Assembly (NCBI RefSeq): GCF_019550915.1
Contig: NZ_JAHWCI010000005.1
Location: forward strand, 434,001-498,000
Reading direction: 5' to 3'
Source: Mumia sp. zg.B17
Lineage (GTDB): Bacteria > Actinomycetota > Actinomycetes > Propionibacteriales > Nocardioidaceae
DNA length: 64,000 bases
Below the pieces are notes generated by a model. It was not told the DNA's origin. It ran no database searches and worked only from the letters and a program-made list of their open reading frames with translations. Below, one piece after another: positions 24,541-33,359 of this stretch (the first letter of the stretch is position 1; each line of letters starts with the position of its first letter). The translations under genes and the position numbers were made by a program.

Positions 24541-24566
24541 TCGCCCGCTGCGTGCGCAGCGGGCGA
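24541..24566 (-). terminator. GC-rich hairpin
   Basis: A perfect 11-bp stem (TCGCCCGCTGC with its complement) and a 4-base loop lie between the secreted-protein gene and the DLH gene. With the next hairpin it forms a tandem terminator-like pair. No T-tract is present. Confidence 0.45.
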
Positions 24567-24578
24567 CGAGCTGACCGT

Positions 24579-24622
24579 GGACCGGCGGGAGATCCCCGGG
24601 TGCTATGCCCTCCCGCCGGTCC
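24579..24622 (-). terminator. GC-rich hairpin after the secreted-protein gene
   Basis: Thirteen-base perfect arms (GGACCGGCGGGAG and its complement) with an 18-base loop start seven bases beyond the stop of the gene ending at 24630. It is a likely intrinsic terminator without T-tract. Confidence 0.5.
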
Positions 24623-24629
24623 GCGGAGA

Positions 24630-25187
24630 TCAGAACCGCGAGAACGGCTTGGGCGTGGCGTACCCGAAGGTGTCACCGGCGCTGAACGCGTCGACACCGA
24701 ACGTCGAGTTCAGTGCACCTGCGGCCGTCGCCGTCAGCCGCAGACGGACAGCTCCGTACCGAAGACGGTTGGAGAATCCGATGGTGAACAGGTCGGCGCG
24801 GCCGACGTTGCCGATGGTCCCCGAGACCTCAGCGCTCACCCGGAGGCGACCGAGGTCGATGTTGAAGTTCTTCAGCGCGATGGTCGACGACCCGGCAGTG
24901 AGGCTGAGGCCGCCGCTGTGCCTGATCCGCAGCTTGCCGAGGGTGTAGCCGGTGATGGGGAAGGACGCCGAGAGCGTGTCCCTGAACGGAGCAGCCTTGG
25001 CGCCCTCGATCGGCGCCGGCGTGATCCCCGCTCCGGCGATCAAGGAGTAGACCTCCGGCGCGACGACCACCTGGGTGTAGCCGGTCCGCGGCCGGGTCTG
25101 GGCCTCGGCGGGCGCTGTTGCCACGGCGACGAGCCCGAAGCCTGTCAGGAGAGCGACGAGCGCTCCGACCAACCGGTTCCTCTTCAT
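24630..25187 (-). CDS. Secreted protein of unknown function
   Basis: A 185-residue exported protein: basic M-K-R-N-R, hydrophobic core (L-V-G-A-L-V-A-L-L-T-G-F-G-L), signal peptidase site near A-P-A-E-A-Q. The mature part is strand-rich and alternates hydrophobic and polar residues (T-L-G-K-L-R-I-R-H-S-G-G-L-S-L, S-T-I-A-L-K-N-F-N-I-D), suggesting a beta-sandwich. No cysteines. I do not recognise a family. It stands alone between hairpins and the antiporter. Confidence 0.7.
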   Translation of the reverse strand: MKRNRLVGALVALLTGFGLVAVATAPAEAQTRPRTGYTQVVVAPEVYSLIAGAGITPAPIEGAKAAPFRDTLSASFPITGYTLGKLRIRHSGGLSLTAGSSTIALKNFNIDLGRLRVSAEVSGTIGNVGRADLFTIGFSNRLRYGAVRLRLTATAAGALNSTFGVDAFSAGDTFGYATPKPFSRF

Positions 25188-25269
25188 GAGTCTGCCTCTC
25201 TGTCGAGTGTGCCGGTCACCCGGCCCTTCACTAGTACTTCGCCCGACAGCGGCGTACGGATGCCAAGGA

Positions 25270-26856
25270 TCAGATCTCCAGGCGAGAATCTTCCAGATCG
25301 AGGTCCTGCAGGATGCGGTTCGCGACCTCGTTCGAGATCTCTCCGTCCCCTCGGAGGCGCAGCAGCGCGAGGCGCTGAGCGTCCAGGACGGCTCGAACCA
25401 TCCGCTGATACGACTGCGACCGGTCCTCGTACCCCTCGTCCTCCCACTTTCCCGCGCGGGCGGCGAAGCGGGCCTCGCGGTAGCGGTACATCGCTCGCAT
25501 CCGTTCCACCGAGTCGGGGCGGGTCCAGTCCTGGTCCTCGAGACGGTCCATCTCGGCCAGCGCCGCCCTCGCCGCCGCAAGACGGCCTCGGACCTCCTCC
25601 GCCTCCTCCTCCCCCGCCGAGGTGATGCCGAGGCGGCGGATCAGCGTGGGTAGCGTCAGGCCCTGCACGACGAGCGTCACCAGGATGACGGTGAACGTGA
25701 GGAACACGATGAGGTCACGGCTCGGGAAGGCGTCGCCGGTGTCGGTGGTCAGCGGGATCGCGAGCGCCACCGCCAAGGAGACGGCTCCGCGCATGCCGCT
25801 CCATGCCAGCACCAGACGGAGGCGTGGGCCCACCCGTCGGGCACGTTGGGACGGCCGGCGGTCCACCACCCGGATCAGGTAAGGCACGGTGAAGAACCAC
25901 ACGAGCCGTACGCCGACGACCGCGCCCGCCACGGCGAGTGCATAGCCGGTCAGGGCCGCGGCGGAGTAGTCCCCCAGCGAGTCCACCACCGTCGGGAGCT
26001 GCAGGCCGATGAGTACGAACAGCAGCGCGTTGACGAGGAAGTCGAGCAGGTCCCACACGAAGAACCCCTGGAGCCTCGTCCTCGACTCGGGGAGGATGCC
26101 CGGTGCACGGATGCCCACGTAGAGACCTGCGGTGACCGTCGCCAACACACCCGAGGCGCCGAGCGCATCGGCCGGGACGAAGGCCGCGTAGCCGGTCAGC
26201 AGGGAGATCGTCACGCTCACCTGTGCATCGGAGATCCGGGCACGGATCTGGGTGGCGACCCACCCGATCGCGAGCCCGATGAGCACTCCACCGAGAGCAC
26301 CGAGCACAAACTCCGCACCGGCCTGCCCCAGGGAGAACGTGCCGACCACGACCGCCGCGACGGCGACCCGGTACGCGACGAGAGCCGTGGCGTCGTTGAA
26401 GAGCCCTTCGCCCTCGACAGCGCTGACCAGGCGTCGCGGCGCCGAGAGCCGACGCATGATCGTGGCCGCGGCCACGGGATCGGTGGGCGACACGATGGCG
26501 CCGAGGACGAAGGCGGCGCTCCAGGGCAGGTCGGGGACCACCGCGTGCGCCACCCAGGCCACCGCACACATCGTCACGAGGACGAGGGCGACGGTGCTGA
26601 ACGTGAGCGCGCGCATGTTGGCGCGGAAGTCACCGAAGTTGGCGTAGATCGCGGACTTGTAGAGCAGCGGCGGCAGGAAGATCACCAGCACGACCTGGGG
26701 GTCGAGGCGCACCTCCGGCAGGCCGGGCACGAACCCGACGAGGGCACCCCCGACCACGAGCACGATCGGGTACGGCACGGAGATCCGGTTCGCGAGCGCT
26801 CCCAGACCCGCGACGGCGACGAGCAGACCGAGGATGAGGATCTCGAAATCGCCCAT
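25270..26856 (-). CDS. CPA1-family Na+(K+)/H+ antiporter
   Basis: A 528-residue protein with ~12 helices. The ion-binding motif G-L-F-N-D-A-T-A is near residue 150, preceded by S-P-T-D-P-V-A; both are typical of NhaP/NHE-like CPA1 antiporters. A cytosolic tail of ~110 residues after residue ~415 is charged and helical. It exports Na+ or K+ in exchange for protons. Divergent from ohrR. The start is ATG 26856. Confidence 0.9.
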   Translation of the reverse strand: MGDFEILILGLLVAVAGLGALANRISVPYPIVLVVGGALVGFVPGLPEVRLDPQVVLVIFLPPLLYKSAIYANFGDFRANMRALTFSTVALVLVTMCAVAWVAHAVVPDLPWSAAFVLGAIVSPTDPVAAATIMRRLSAPRRLVSAVEGEGLFNDATALVAYRVAVAAVVVGTFSLGQAGAEFVLGALGGVLIGLAIGWVATQIRARISDAQVSVTISLLTGYAAFVPADALGASGVLATVTAGLYVGIRAPGILPESRTRLQGFFVWDLLDFLVNALLFVLIGLQLPTVVDSLGDYSAAALTGYALAVAGAVVGVRLVWFFTVPYLIRVVDRRPSQRARRVGPRLRLVLAWSGMRGAVSLAVALAIPLTTDTGDAFPSRDLIVFLTFTVILVTLVVQGLTLPTLIRRLGITSAGEEEAEEVRGRLAAARAALAEMDRLEDQDWTRPDSVERMRAMYRYREARFAARAGKWEDEGYEDRSQSYQRMVRAVLDAQRLALLRLRGDGEISNEVANRILQDLDLEDSRLEI

Positions 26857-26931
26857 CGCCCCACGATGTCAGCCTCGGCTCGCGTGCGCGCGTCATCTCA
26901 CGTCCCGCCTGCTGGGCACCCCTGCCAATCG

Positions 26932-26961
26932 GTTGTGCACAACTCAATGTCGCGCTAGACA
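26932..26961 (+). promoter_or_regulatory. ohrR operator/promoter region
   Basis: GTTGTGCACAAC (26932-26943) is a perfect 12-bp palindrome. It overlaps a TTGTGC -35-like hexamer, followed 17 bases later by TAGACA. OhrR proteins repress from palindromes over their own promoter, so this is the likely operator of ohrR-ohr. Confidence 0.55.
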
Positions 26962-26973
26962 TGAGGCATGGCC

Positions 26974-27414
26974 ATGCCGACCCTCGACGAGCAGCTCTGC
27001 TTCGCGCTCTATTCGGCGTCGCGCGCGATGACGGCGACGTACCGACCGCTGCTGAAGGGGCTCGGACTCACCTATCCGCAATACCTCGTGATGATGGCTC
27101 TCTGGGAAGAGGGCCGGACCACGGTGGGTGAGCTGGGCGAGCGGCTGCAGCTCGACTCGGGGACGCTCTCGCCGCTGCTGAAGCGACTGGAGGCACACGG
27201 ATACCTCCGCCGCCAGCGCTCGACGAGCGACGAGCGGGTCGTCGAGGTGGTCCTCACTCCGGCGGGCTCCGACCTCGAACGCGAGGCGCGCGGCGTTCCG
27301 AGACAGGCGTTCTCGGCGACCGGCATGACCGCACACGAGACCGCGGACCTGCGCGAGGCGGTCCGCCGTCTCAGCGAGGCCCTCAATGCATCACGACGGA
27401 AGGAATCCGAGTGA
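26974..27414 (+). CDS. ohrR: Organic hydroperoxide-sensing MarR repressor
   Basis: A 146-residue MarR protein with the OhrR signature L-D-E-Q-L-C-F-A-L-Y-S-A-S: the cysteine is the peroxide-sensing residue. Y-P-Q-Y-L-V-M-M-A-L-W and the winged helix S-G-T-L-S-P-L-L-K-R-L follow. No second conserved Cys is visible, so it is the one-Cys type. The ATG at 26974 has GAGG at seven bases; the ATG at 26968 is too close to it. The stop overlaps the ohr start (GTGA). Confidence 0.93.
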   Translation: MPTLDEQLCFALYSASRAMTATYRPLLKGLGLTYPQYLVMMALWEEGRTTVGELGERLQLDSGTLSPLLKRLEAHGYLRRQRSTSDERVVEVVLTPAGSDLEREARGVPRQAFSATGMTAHETADLREAVRRLSEALNASRRKESE

Positions 27415-27833
27415 AGACGCTCTACACCGCAGAGGCCCTGTCCACCGGCGACGGACGCGACGGCCACGCCAGCAGCTCCGACGGCCGGCTCGACGTCGAG
27501 CTCGCCATCCCCGCAGAGATGGGAGGGAGCGGCGAGGGAACCAACCCCGAGCAGCTCTTCGCCGTCGGGTACGCCGCATGCTTCCACTCCGCCCTCCGTC
27601 AGGTGGCACGCCAGGAGAAGGCCGACATCTCGGACTCCGCAGTCGGTGCCCGGGTGTCGCTCGGCTCCAACGGAGACGGTGGTTTCGGCCTGGCCGTGGA
27701 GCTCGAGATCACGCTCCCCCACATGGACGCCGCAACCGCCGAGGTGCTCACGGAGAAGGCCCACCAGGTCTGCCCGTACTCCAACGCCACCCGCGGCAAC
27801 ATCGACGTCACGCTCGTGGTCAGCGACGACTGA
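27411..27833 (+). CDS. ohr: Organic hydroperoxide reductase
   Basis: A 140-residue OsmC/Ohr-fold protein with the two catalytic cysteines in Y-A-A-C-F-H-S-A-L and H-Q-V-C-P-Y-S-N-A-T, plus E-G-T-N-P-E-Q-L-F. Ohr reduces organic and fatty-acid hydroperoxides with lipoylated or thiol reductants. It starts with GTG overlapping the ohrR stop and should be induced by ohrR oxidation. Confidence 0.95.
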   Translation: MKTLYTAEALSTGDGRDGHASSSDGRLDVELAIPAEMGGSGEGTNPEQLFAVGYAACFHSALRQVARQEKADISDSAVGARVSLGSNGDGGFGLAVELEITLPHMDAATAEVLTEKAHQVCPYSNATRGNIDVTLVVSDD

Positions 27834-27860
27834 CCGACCGCACGTCCTCGAGTGCGTCGC

Positions 27861-28487
27861 TCAGCCGAGGTTCTTCCGGAGCCCGACGAGCACGCCGCGG
27901 TCGAACCGTTCGACGGCGACGCACTCGAGGCCCGCGTCGCTCGCCGCAGCGTCGACGAGCGACTCGGCCTGGGCGCCCGGACCCACCTGGACCACGGCGT
28001 GGCCGCCGTCCAAGAGGTGGTGCCCGATCAGCGCGATGCTGTGCCGCGCGAGACCGAGTCCGTCGACCCCTCCGTCGATCGCCAGTGGCGGGTCCTCCGG
28101 GAACTCGCCGATCTCGTCGGTCGGGACCCACGGCGGGTCCGCGATCACCACGGCGAACCGCTCGTCCTCGTCGAGGACCGCCTCCGGGGAGCCGCACCGG
28201 ATGTCGACGCGAGCCCCCGCGGCGTCCGCGTTCGACCGGGCGAAGGCGCAGGCGCGCTCACTCAGGTCGACCTGGACGAGGTGGCGCTCCATCATCGATG
28301 CCGCGAGCAGACCGATCTGCCCGGCGCCGGAGAAGATCTCCAGCACAGAGCCCTCCGGGGACCGTGAGGCGAGCTCGACCGCGAGCTCGGACTGACGTGC
28401 GGTCCAGGGGCGCGGACGCAGGACCGAGTCGTCGAAGGCGATCGTCAGGTGGCCGAACGGAGTCGTCTCAACACGTCGTGGGGTCAC
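27861..28487 (-). CDS. Small class I SAM-dependent methyltransferase
   Basis: A 208-residue methyltransferase: motif I V-L-E-I-F-S-G-A-G-Q-I-G (~residues 48-59), an acidic V-D-L-S-E after beta-2, and D-P-P-W (~residue 118), the catalytic motif of N-methyltransferases of the HemK/RsmC type. The target (glutamine or nucleobase) is not identifiable. GTG start with GGAG upstream. Single gene, convergent with ohr. Confidence 0.8.
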   Translation of the reverse strand: MTPRRVETTPFGHLTIAFDDSVLRPRPWTARQSELAVELASRSPEGSVLEIFSGAGQIGLLAASMMERHLVQVDLSERACAFARSNADAAGARVDIRCGSPEAVLDEDERFAVVIADPPWVPTDEIGEFPEDPPLAIDGGVDGLGLARHSIALIGHHLLDGGHAVVQVGPGAQAESLVDAAASDAGLECVAVERFDRGVLVGLRKNLG

Positions 28488-28688
28488 GCCTCATTCTCCG
28501 TGAGCCGATCCCGCCCCACCGATCGGCCCTGCCCGAGACAACGGCTCGCGGCACGCTCTTGGACGCCGCCGCCTCTGCTGCCGCGCCAATCCAGACGCTG
28601 CCGACCTCGGCGACTCCGGTGAGCGCGGCTCGACCCGACGTCACGGGATGACCCGACGTCCCGCACAGGGATGCCGGTGGCCGTCCGG

Positions 28689-29672
28689 TCAGGAGGGCGC
28701 CGCAGCACGCAACTTGTCCAGCAGCTCGCCAGCGGCCGAGTGGAGGAACTCCTCCTGCTTCTCGTCACCGATCTGCACCAGCGCGACGTCGGTGAAGCCG
28801 GCCTCCCAGTACGCCGACACCGCCTCGACCACGGCATCCAGGTCCGGCCCGCACGGGATCGACGCCGCCACGTCGTCCGGTGTCACGAACGCGCTCGCCG
28901 ACTCGAACGCCTGAGTCGTCGGGAGGTTCGCGTTGACCGGCCAGCCCAGACCGAACCACCGGAACTGCTCGTGAGCCCGCTCGATCGCGGCGTCGCGGTC
29001 GGTGTCCCAGGAGATCGGGATCTGGCCGATCTTCCGCGAGTCCGGCAACGGCGTTCCCGAGCGCGCTCCGTTCCACTGCTCGATGATCTCGCTCTTGGGC
29101 TCGGTGGAGATCAGGTGGTCGGCCACCGGAGCGAACTGCTCGATCGACTTCGACCCCGACACGGCCACACCGATCTCCACGGGGTCGGAGGGAAGATCCC
29201 ACACGCGGGCGGAGTCGACCTGGAAGTGCTGCCCGTCGTAGTCGACCAGCTCACCGCTGAACAGTTCCGTGATGATCTCGACCGCCTCGTACAGCATGGC
29301 GTGACGTTCGCGCGTCGCGGGCCAGCGTTCGCCGACCACGTGCTCGTTCAGGTTCTCTCCGGCACCGAGGCCGAGCGTGAAGCGCCCGTCGGAGAGCAGG
29401 CCCAGGGTCGCGGCCTTCTGCGCGACCACCGCGGGGTGGTAGCGGACGGTTGGGCAGGTCACGTACGTCATGAGCCCGACCCACTCCGTCGCGTGGGCGA
29501 CCGCCCCGAGCATGCTCCACGCGTACGAGGCGTGCCCCTGCGTGTCGAGCCACGGGAAGTAGTGGTCGCTGGCCACCTCGAAGTCGAAGCCGACCCTCTC
29601 CGCCCTCACCGCGTAGTCGACCAGTGCCTTCGGTCCGGACTGCTCCGTCATCAAGGTGTAGCCGAACTGCAC
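28689..29672 (-). CDS. LLM-class F420-dependent oxidoreductase
   Basis: A 327-residue luciferase-like TIM-barrel protein of the F420-dependent glucose-6-phosphate dehydrogenase-related class (F-G-Y-T-L-M-T-E-Q at the start, S-D-H-Y-F-P-W, G-L-G-A-G-E-N-L-N-E-H-V-V-G). It probably uses coenzyme F420 for hydride transfer; the substrate is unknown. The 200-base gap on its 3' side and the 108 bases on its 5' side hold nothing I can name. Confidence 0.88.
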   Translation of the reverse strand: MQFGYTLMTEQSGPKALVDYAVRAERVGFDFEVASDHYFPWLDTQGHASYAWSMLGAVAHATEWVGLMTYVTCPTVRYHPAVVAQKAATLGLLSDGRFTLGLGAGENLNEHVVGERWPATRERHAMLYEAVEIITELFSGELVDYDGQHFQVDSARVWDLPSDPVEIGVAVSGSKSIEQFAPVADHLISTEPKSEIIEQWNGARSGTPLPDSRKIGQIPISWDTDRDAAIERAHEQFRWFGLGWPVNANLPTTQAFESASAFVTPDDVAASIPCGPDLDAVVEAVSAYWEAGFTDVALVQIGDEKQEEFLHSAAGELLDKLRAAAPS

Positions 29673-29780
29673 GAGATCCTCCTGGTGGTCCGATGAGGCG
29701 CCTCGAGGCAGCGCGCCGCCGTGAAGACGCCGGTACCCGAGGCGGTGGGGGTCAAAACCACGCCGGCCCGACGCCGCCCC

Positions 29781-30428
29781 TCAGCGCGCCGGCGTCGAGA
29801 GCCACGCGACGACGACGTCCCCGATCATCGAACGCAGCCTCGGCCGGGTGCTGTCGGCCAGGAGGTCGACGTCGAAGAGGTAGCCGAACGTGTACTGGTT
29901 CGCGACCTGGAACACGCAGTAGGCGCTGATGAGGAGATGGACGTCGAGGGCGTCGACGTCCTCACGGAAGCTCCCGTCCGCCATACCGCGCGAGAGGATC
30001 GTCTCGAGTACCTCCATCGCCGGCTTGCCCAGGTCGCGCAGCACCTCGAGCCGACGGATCCCGTCACCTCGGTGGATGTTCTCGATCGCGACCAGGCGCA
30101 TGAAGTCCTGGTGCTCCACGTGGTGGTCGTACGTCAGCTCGGCAAGACGACGGATCGCGTCCACGGGCCCCAGGTCTCCGACCTCGAGGTGCTCCTCCGC
30201 GTCGCGGATGCCGCGGTAGGCATGCTCGAGGACGGCGAGATAGAGCTGCTGCTTGCCGCCGAAGTAGTAGTAGATCATCCGCTTCGTCGTGCGGGTGCGC
30301 TCCGCGATGTCGTCGACGCGCGCCCCCGAATAACCGTCCTCGGCGAACGTCCGGGTGGCCACCTCGAGGATCTCGGCCTTCGTACGCTCGGGGTCGCGTT
30401 GTCTCGGGACGGTGTCGTTCACGGCCAT
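29781..30428 (-). CDS. TetR-family regulator next to quiC
   Basis: A 215-residue TetR protein. The N-terminal HTH (~residues 12-58) shows I-L-E-V-A-T-R-T-F-A-E-D-G-Y and T-K-R-M-I-Y-Y-Y-F-G-G-K; the C-terminal domain has D-F-M-R-L-V-A-I-E-N-I-H. The ATG at 30428 has GAGGG upstream; a TTG one codon earlier is possible. It is divergent from the 3-dehydroshikimate dehydratase gene and is its likely repressor. Confidence 0.87.
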   Translation of the reverse strand: MAVNDTVPRQRDPERTKAEILEVATRTFAEDGYSGARVDDIAERTRTTKRMIYYYFGGKQQLYLAVLEHAYRGIRDAEEHLEVGDLGPVDAIRRLAELTYDHHVEHQDFMRLVAIENIHRGDGIRRLEVLRDLGKPAMEVLETILSRGMADGSFREDVDALDVHLLISAYCVFQVANQYTFGYLFDVDLLADSTRPRLRSMIGDVVVAWLSTPAR

Positions 30429-30454
30429 CAACTTACCCTCGCCAGGCTATGTAC

Positions 30455-30468
30455 GAACTGGTACGTTC
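30455..30468. promoter_or_regulatory. Candidate TetR operator between tetR and quiC
   Basis: GAACTGGTACGTTC has inverted GAAC/GTTC ends around six bases and contains a near direct repeat (GTACGAAC, GTACGTTC from 30451). A TACGTT hexamer (30462-30467) ends six bases before the quiC GTG and could be the -10 of a leaderless transcript. Binding here would block it. Confidence 0.5.
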
Positions 30469-30473
30469 TGACG

Positions 30474-32276
30474 GTGCGCACCTCGATCGCCACCGTCTGC
30501 ATCAGCGGAAGCCTCGTCCCCAAGCTCCACGCCTGCGCCGAGGCCGGGTTCGACGGGGTCGAGATATTCGAGCCCGACCTCGTCACGGCGTACGAGTCGC
30601 CGGAGGAGATCAGGACGCTCGCAGACCGGCTCGGGCTCTCACTCGACCTCTACCAGCCGTTCCGTGACGTCGAAGGCGTCGACGAGGTGGTGTTCGCCGA
30701 CAACCTGCGGCGCGCGGAGAGCAAGTTCCGGCTGATGAACCGCCTCGGCATGGACCTCATGCTCGTGTGCAGCAACGTCGCCACCGCGACGATCGACTCG
30801 GACGAGGTGTCGGCCGAGCAGCTGCGCGCGCTCGGCGACCTCGCCGCGGCATACGGGGTGCGCGTCGCCTTCGAGGCACTGGCCTGGGGAAAGTACGTCG
30901 ACGACTACCGGCGGGCCTGGCGAATCGTCGAACGCGCCGACCACCCGAACGTCGGCGTGTGCCTCGACTCCTTCCACATCCTGTCGCGCGGCCACGACCC
31001 CAGCGACATCGAGAAGATCCCCGGCGACAAGATCTTCTTCCTGCAGCTCGCCGATGCTCCAGCCCTCGACATGGACGTCCTGTCGTGGAGCCGCCACCAC
31101 CGGCTGTTCCCGGGTGAGGGCAGCTTCGACCTCAGCGGCTTCCTCGGTCACGTCCTCGCCGCGGGATACACAGGGCCGTTGTCTCTCGAGGTGTTCAACG
31201 ACGTCTTCCGCCAGACCGACGTCCGCCGTACGGCTGCGCACGCGCACCGCTCGCTGGTGTGGCTCGAGGATCAGGTCCGGCGCCTGGACGCCCCGGAGCC
31301 GCTGCGCCCCCTGACCTCCGTCTCTCCCCCGCAGGCCTTCGACTTCGTCGAGCTGCGCGGCTCGGGCCTGGACGAGGTAGACCTGGTGCTCGAGCAGCTC
31401 GGCTTCACCTTCCGCGGACGGCACAGGACGAAGCCGGTGCGGCTCTGGTCCTCCGGTCGCGCCCGGGTGATCCTCAACGAGCAGCGCGACAACGACCGAC
31501 CCGCCCACCTGGCCGCCTTCGGTCTTGAGGTCGCCGACGCCGACGCGGCGCTGGCACGCGCGCGCGAGCTGGCCGCTCCGCCGGTATTCCGCCAGACCCA
31601 CGCCGGTGAGCAGGACCTGCCGGCGACGGCGGCGCCCGACGGCATGCAGATCCTCTTCAACGACAACGGGCCGGACCCCCGCTGGCTCGCGGAGTTCACC
31701 TACGGCGATCCCGAGAACGACGACGTGGCTCGCTCGATCGACCACGTCAACATCACCCAGCGCTGGCAGGACTTCGACGAGGCCGTGCTGTTCTACCAGA
31801 GTGTGCTGGGTCTGGAGGCCGAGCCGGCACGCGAGGTGGCGAGCCCGCGGGGGCTGGTCCGGAGCCAGGTCATGCGCACGCCCGACGGCTGTGTACGGCT
31901 CCCGCTGAACGTCGAGCCGCAGGCAGAGGAGCAGCGTACGCAGCACGTGGCGTTCTCCTCCACCGACGTCGTCGGTCTCGCCCGCGCCGCCCGCCGGCGA
32001 GGGCTGTCGTTCCTCCCGGTGCCGGACAACTACTACGACGACCTCCGCGCCCGCTTCGCTCTCGACGACGCGTTCGTCGCGCAGCTGCGCGAGCACGACC
32101 TGCTGTACGACGAGGACCCCGACGGCGGGTTCGTGCACTTCTACACACGGACCCTCGGCGACCTGTTCTTCGAGTTCGTCGAGCGCCGCGACGCGTACGA
32201 CGGCTACGGCGCCGCGGCCGACGCGCCGGTCCGGCTCGCCGCACAGCGCGCTACGGCCCAGCACCCCGGCACCTGA
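30474..32276 (+). CDS. quiC: 3-Dehydroshikimate dehydratase, two-domain type
   Basis: A 600-residue protein. The N-terminal ~275 residues form an AP-endonuclease-2-like TIM barrel (E-A-G-F-D-G-V-E-I-F-E-P-D, C-L-D-S-F-H-I-L, S-L-E-V-F-N-D), and the C-terminal half has two vicinal-oxygen-chelate (HPPD-like) units (F-D-F-V-E-L-R, S-I-D-H-V-N-I-T-Q). This is the QuiC/QsuB architecture, converting 3-dehydroshikimate to protocatechuate. The GTG at 30474 lacks an RBS and fits leaderless translation. The C-terminal hydroxylase-like part usually lacks HPPD activity and seems structural. Confidence 0.9.
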   Translation: MRTSIATVCISGSLVPKLHACAEAGFDGVEIFEPDLVTAYESPEEIRTLADRLGLSLDLYQPFRDVEGVDEVVFADNLRRAESKFRLMNRLGMDLMLVCSNVATATIDSDEVSAEQLRALGDLAAAYGVRVAFEALAWGKYVDDYRRAWRIVERADHPNVGVCLDSFHILSRGHDPSDIEKIPGDKIFFLQLADAPALDMDVLSWSRHHRLFPGEGSFDLSGFLGHVLAAGYTGPLSLEVFNDVFRQTDVRRTAAHAHRSLVWLEDQVRRLDAPEPLRPLTSVSPPQAFDFVELRGSGLDEVDLVLEQLGFTFRGRHRTKPVRLWSSGRARVILNEQRDNDRPAHLAAFGLEVADADAALARARELAAPPVFRQTHAGEQDLPATAAPDGMQILFNDNGPDPRWLAEFTYGDPENDDVARSIDHVNITQRWQDFDEAVLFYQSVLGLEAEPAREVASPRGLVRSQVMRTPDGCVRLPLNVEPQAEEQRTQHVAFSSTDVVGLARAARRRGLSFLPVPDNYYDDLRARFALDDAFVAQLREHDLLYDEDPDGGFVHFYTRTLGDLFFEFVERRDAYDGYGAAADAPVRLAAQRATAQHPGT

Positions 32277-32286
32277 GCGCGTCGCC

Positions 32287-33282
32287 TCACCGCGGGGCGA
32301 CGGGACCCGTCGAGCCGCGCAGCACCAGCCCGGCCGGCACCACCAAGCGAGGCGGTGTGCGCCTCGAGCCGCTGGGGCTCGTCCGGTCGAGCAGGAGTTC
32401 CACCGCGGCGCGTCCGACCTCGACGTGCGGGCCGCCCAGCGTGGTCAGGCTCGGGGTGCAGAGGTCGGAGGCGAAGATGTCGTCGAACCCGACCACGCTC
32501 ACCTCCTCGGGGACGCGCACTCCGCGCTGCGCCAAGCGCTGGACGACGCCGATCGCCAGGAGGTCGTTGTGCGCGACGACCGCGCTCGCGCCGGTGGTCA
32601 GAGCGCTGTCGGCCGCGGCGCCACCCTGTGTCACCTTCGGCGTGAACGGCCCGACGCGCTGGGCGTCGACGCCGAGGTCGTCGGCTGCCGTCCGCAGAGC
32701 CGACCAGCGCATCGATGCCATCCACGAGTTGCGGGGACCGGCGAGGTAGACCAGACGCCGGTGCCCGAGCGAGACCAGGTGCTCCACGATCTGACGGCAC
32801 CCTTGCACGTGATCGAGCACGACACTGGGGAGCCCGGTGAGCTCGCGGTTCATGAGCACCACCGGGCGCTGGGCCGCGATCTGCTCGAGGTTCTCGTCGG
32901 GAAGCCGGCTCGCGGCGAGGACGAAGCCGTCGACCGAGCTGACCAGGCGCTGGATCTGGTCGTACTCGATCCTCGGCGACTCCTCGGCATTGACCAGCAC
33001 GAGCGTGTACTCCGACGCCTTGGCTCGTAGCTCGGCGCCACGGATCAGCTCGAAGTAGTGCGGGTTGGTGATGTCGGAGACGACCATCGCGACAGTGTGG
33101 TGACGCCCGGACAACAACGCTCGCGCGTGCGGGTTTGGCCGATAGCCGAGCTCGGCAGCCACCGCGAGGACGTGCTCGCGGGTGGACGCGTTGACCCGGC
33201 CCGGGGTCGAGAAGGCGCGCGAGACGGTCGAGGTCGCCACTCCGGCGACGGCAGCGACGTCGTAGATCGTCGGTACGGGCAC
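32287..33282 (-). CDS. LacI-family regulator of the TRAP/shikimate operon
   Basis: A 331-residue LacI protein: HTH T-I-Y-D-V-A-A-V-A-G-V-A-T-S-T-V-S-R-A, hinge L-G-Y-R-P-N, then a periplasmic-binding-type ligand domain with V-V-G-F-D-D-I near the end. GTG 33282 is preferred as start; earlier TTG codons at 33294 and 33306 fall in the operator array. Divergent from the TRAP operon, with the palindromic repeats between, so it likely represses both. Confidence 0.88.
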   Translation of the reverse strand: MPVPTIYDVAAVAGVATSTVSRAFSTPGRVNASTREHVLAVAAELGYRPNPHARALLSGRHHTVAMVVSDITNPHYFELIRGAELRAKASEYTLVLVNAEESPRIEYDQIQRLVSSVDGFVLAASRLPDENLEQIAAQRPVVLMNRELTGLPSVVLDHVQGCRQIVEHLVSLGHRRLVYLAGPRNSWMASMRWSALRTAADDLGVDAQRVGPFTPKVTQGGAAADSALTTGASAVVAHNDLLAIGVVQRLAQRGVRVPEEVSVVGFDDIFASDLCTPSLTTLGGPHVEVGRAAVELLLDRTSPSGSRRTPPRLVVPAGLVLRGSTGPVAPR

Positions 33283-33295
33283 CCGCTCACTCAAG

Positions 33296-33337
33296 CCGGA
33301 TGGCAACCGGATGGCAACCCCTTGCCATCCGGTTGCC
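33296..33337. promoter_or_regulatory. LacI operator array
   Basis: GGCAACCGGATGGCAA (33302-33317) and its exact complement (33322-33337) form a 16-bp-arm inverted repeat around CCCC. CCGGATGGCAA is also repeated in tandem at 33296-33306 and 33307-33317. The right arm begins with TTGCCA, a -35-like hexamer placed 18 bases before TAAGTT. Confidence 0.75.
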
Positions 33338-33351
33338 GTTCTCCCTAAGTT
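33322..33351 (+). promoter_or_regulatory. TRAP operon promoter, probably leaderless
   Basis: TTGCCA (33322-33327), an 18-base spacer and TAAGTT (33346-33351) place the transcription start within a base or two of the ATG at 33360. No RBS precedes that ATG, fitting a leaderless mRNA. The operator covers the -35. Confidence 0.5.
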
Positions 33352-33359
33352 CGCCTGCT

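Noticed and set aside
29696-29705. GAGGCGCCTC palindrome beside the F420-type gene
   Set aside because: Ten bases of pure GC-rich symmetry are expected by chance here.
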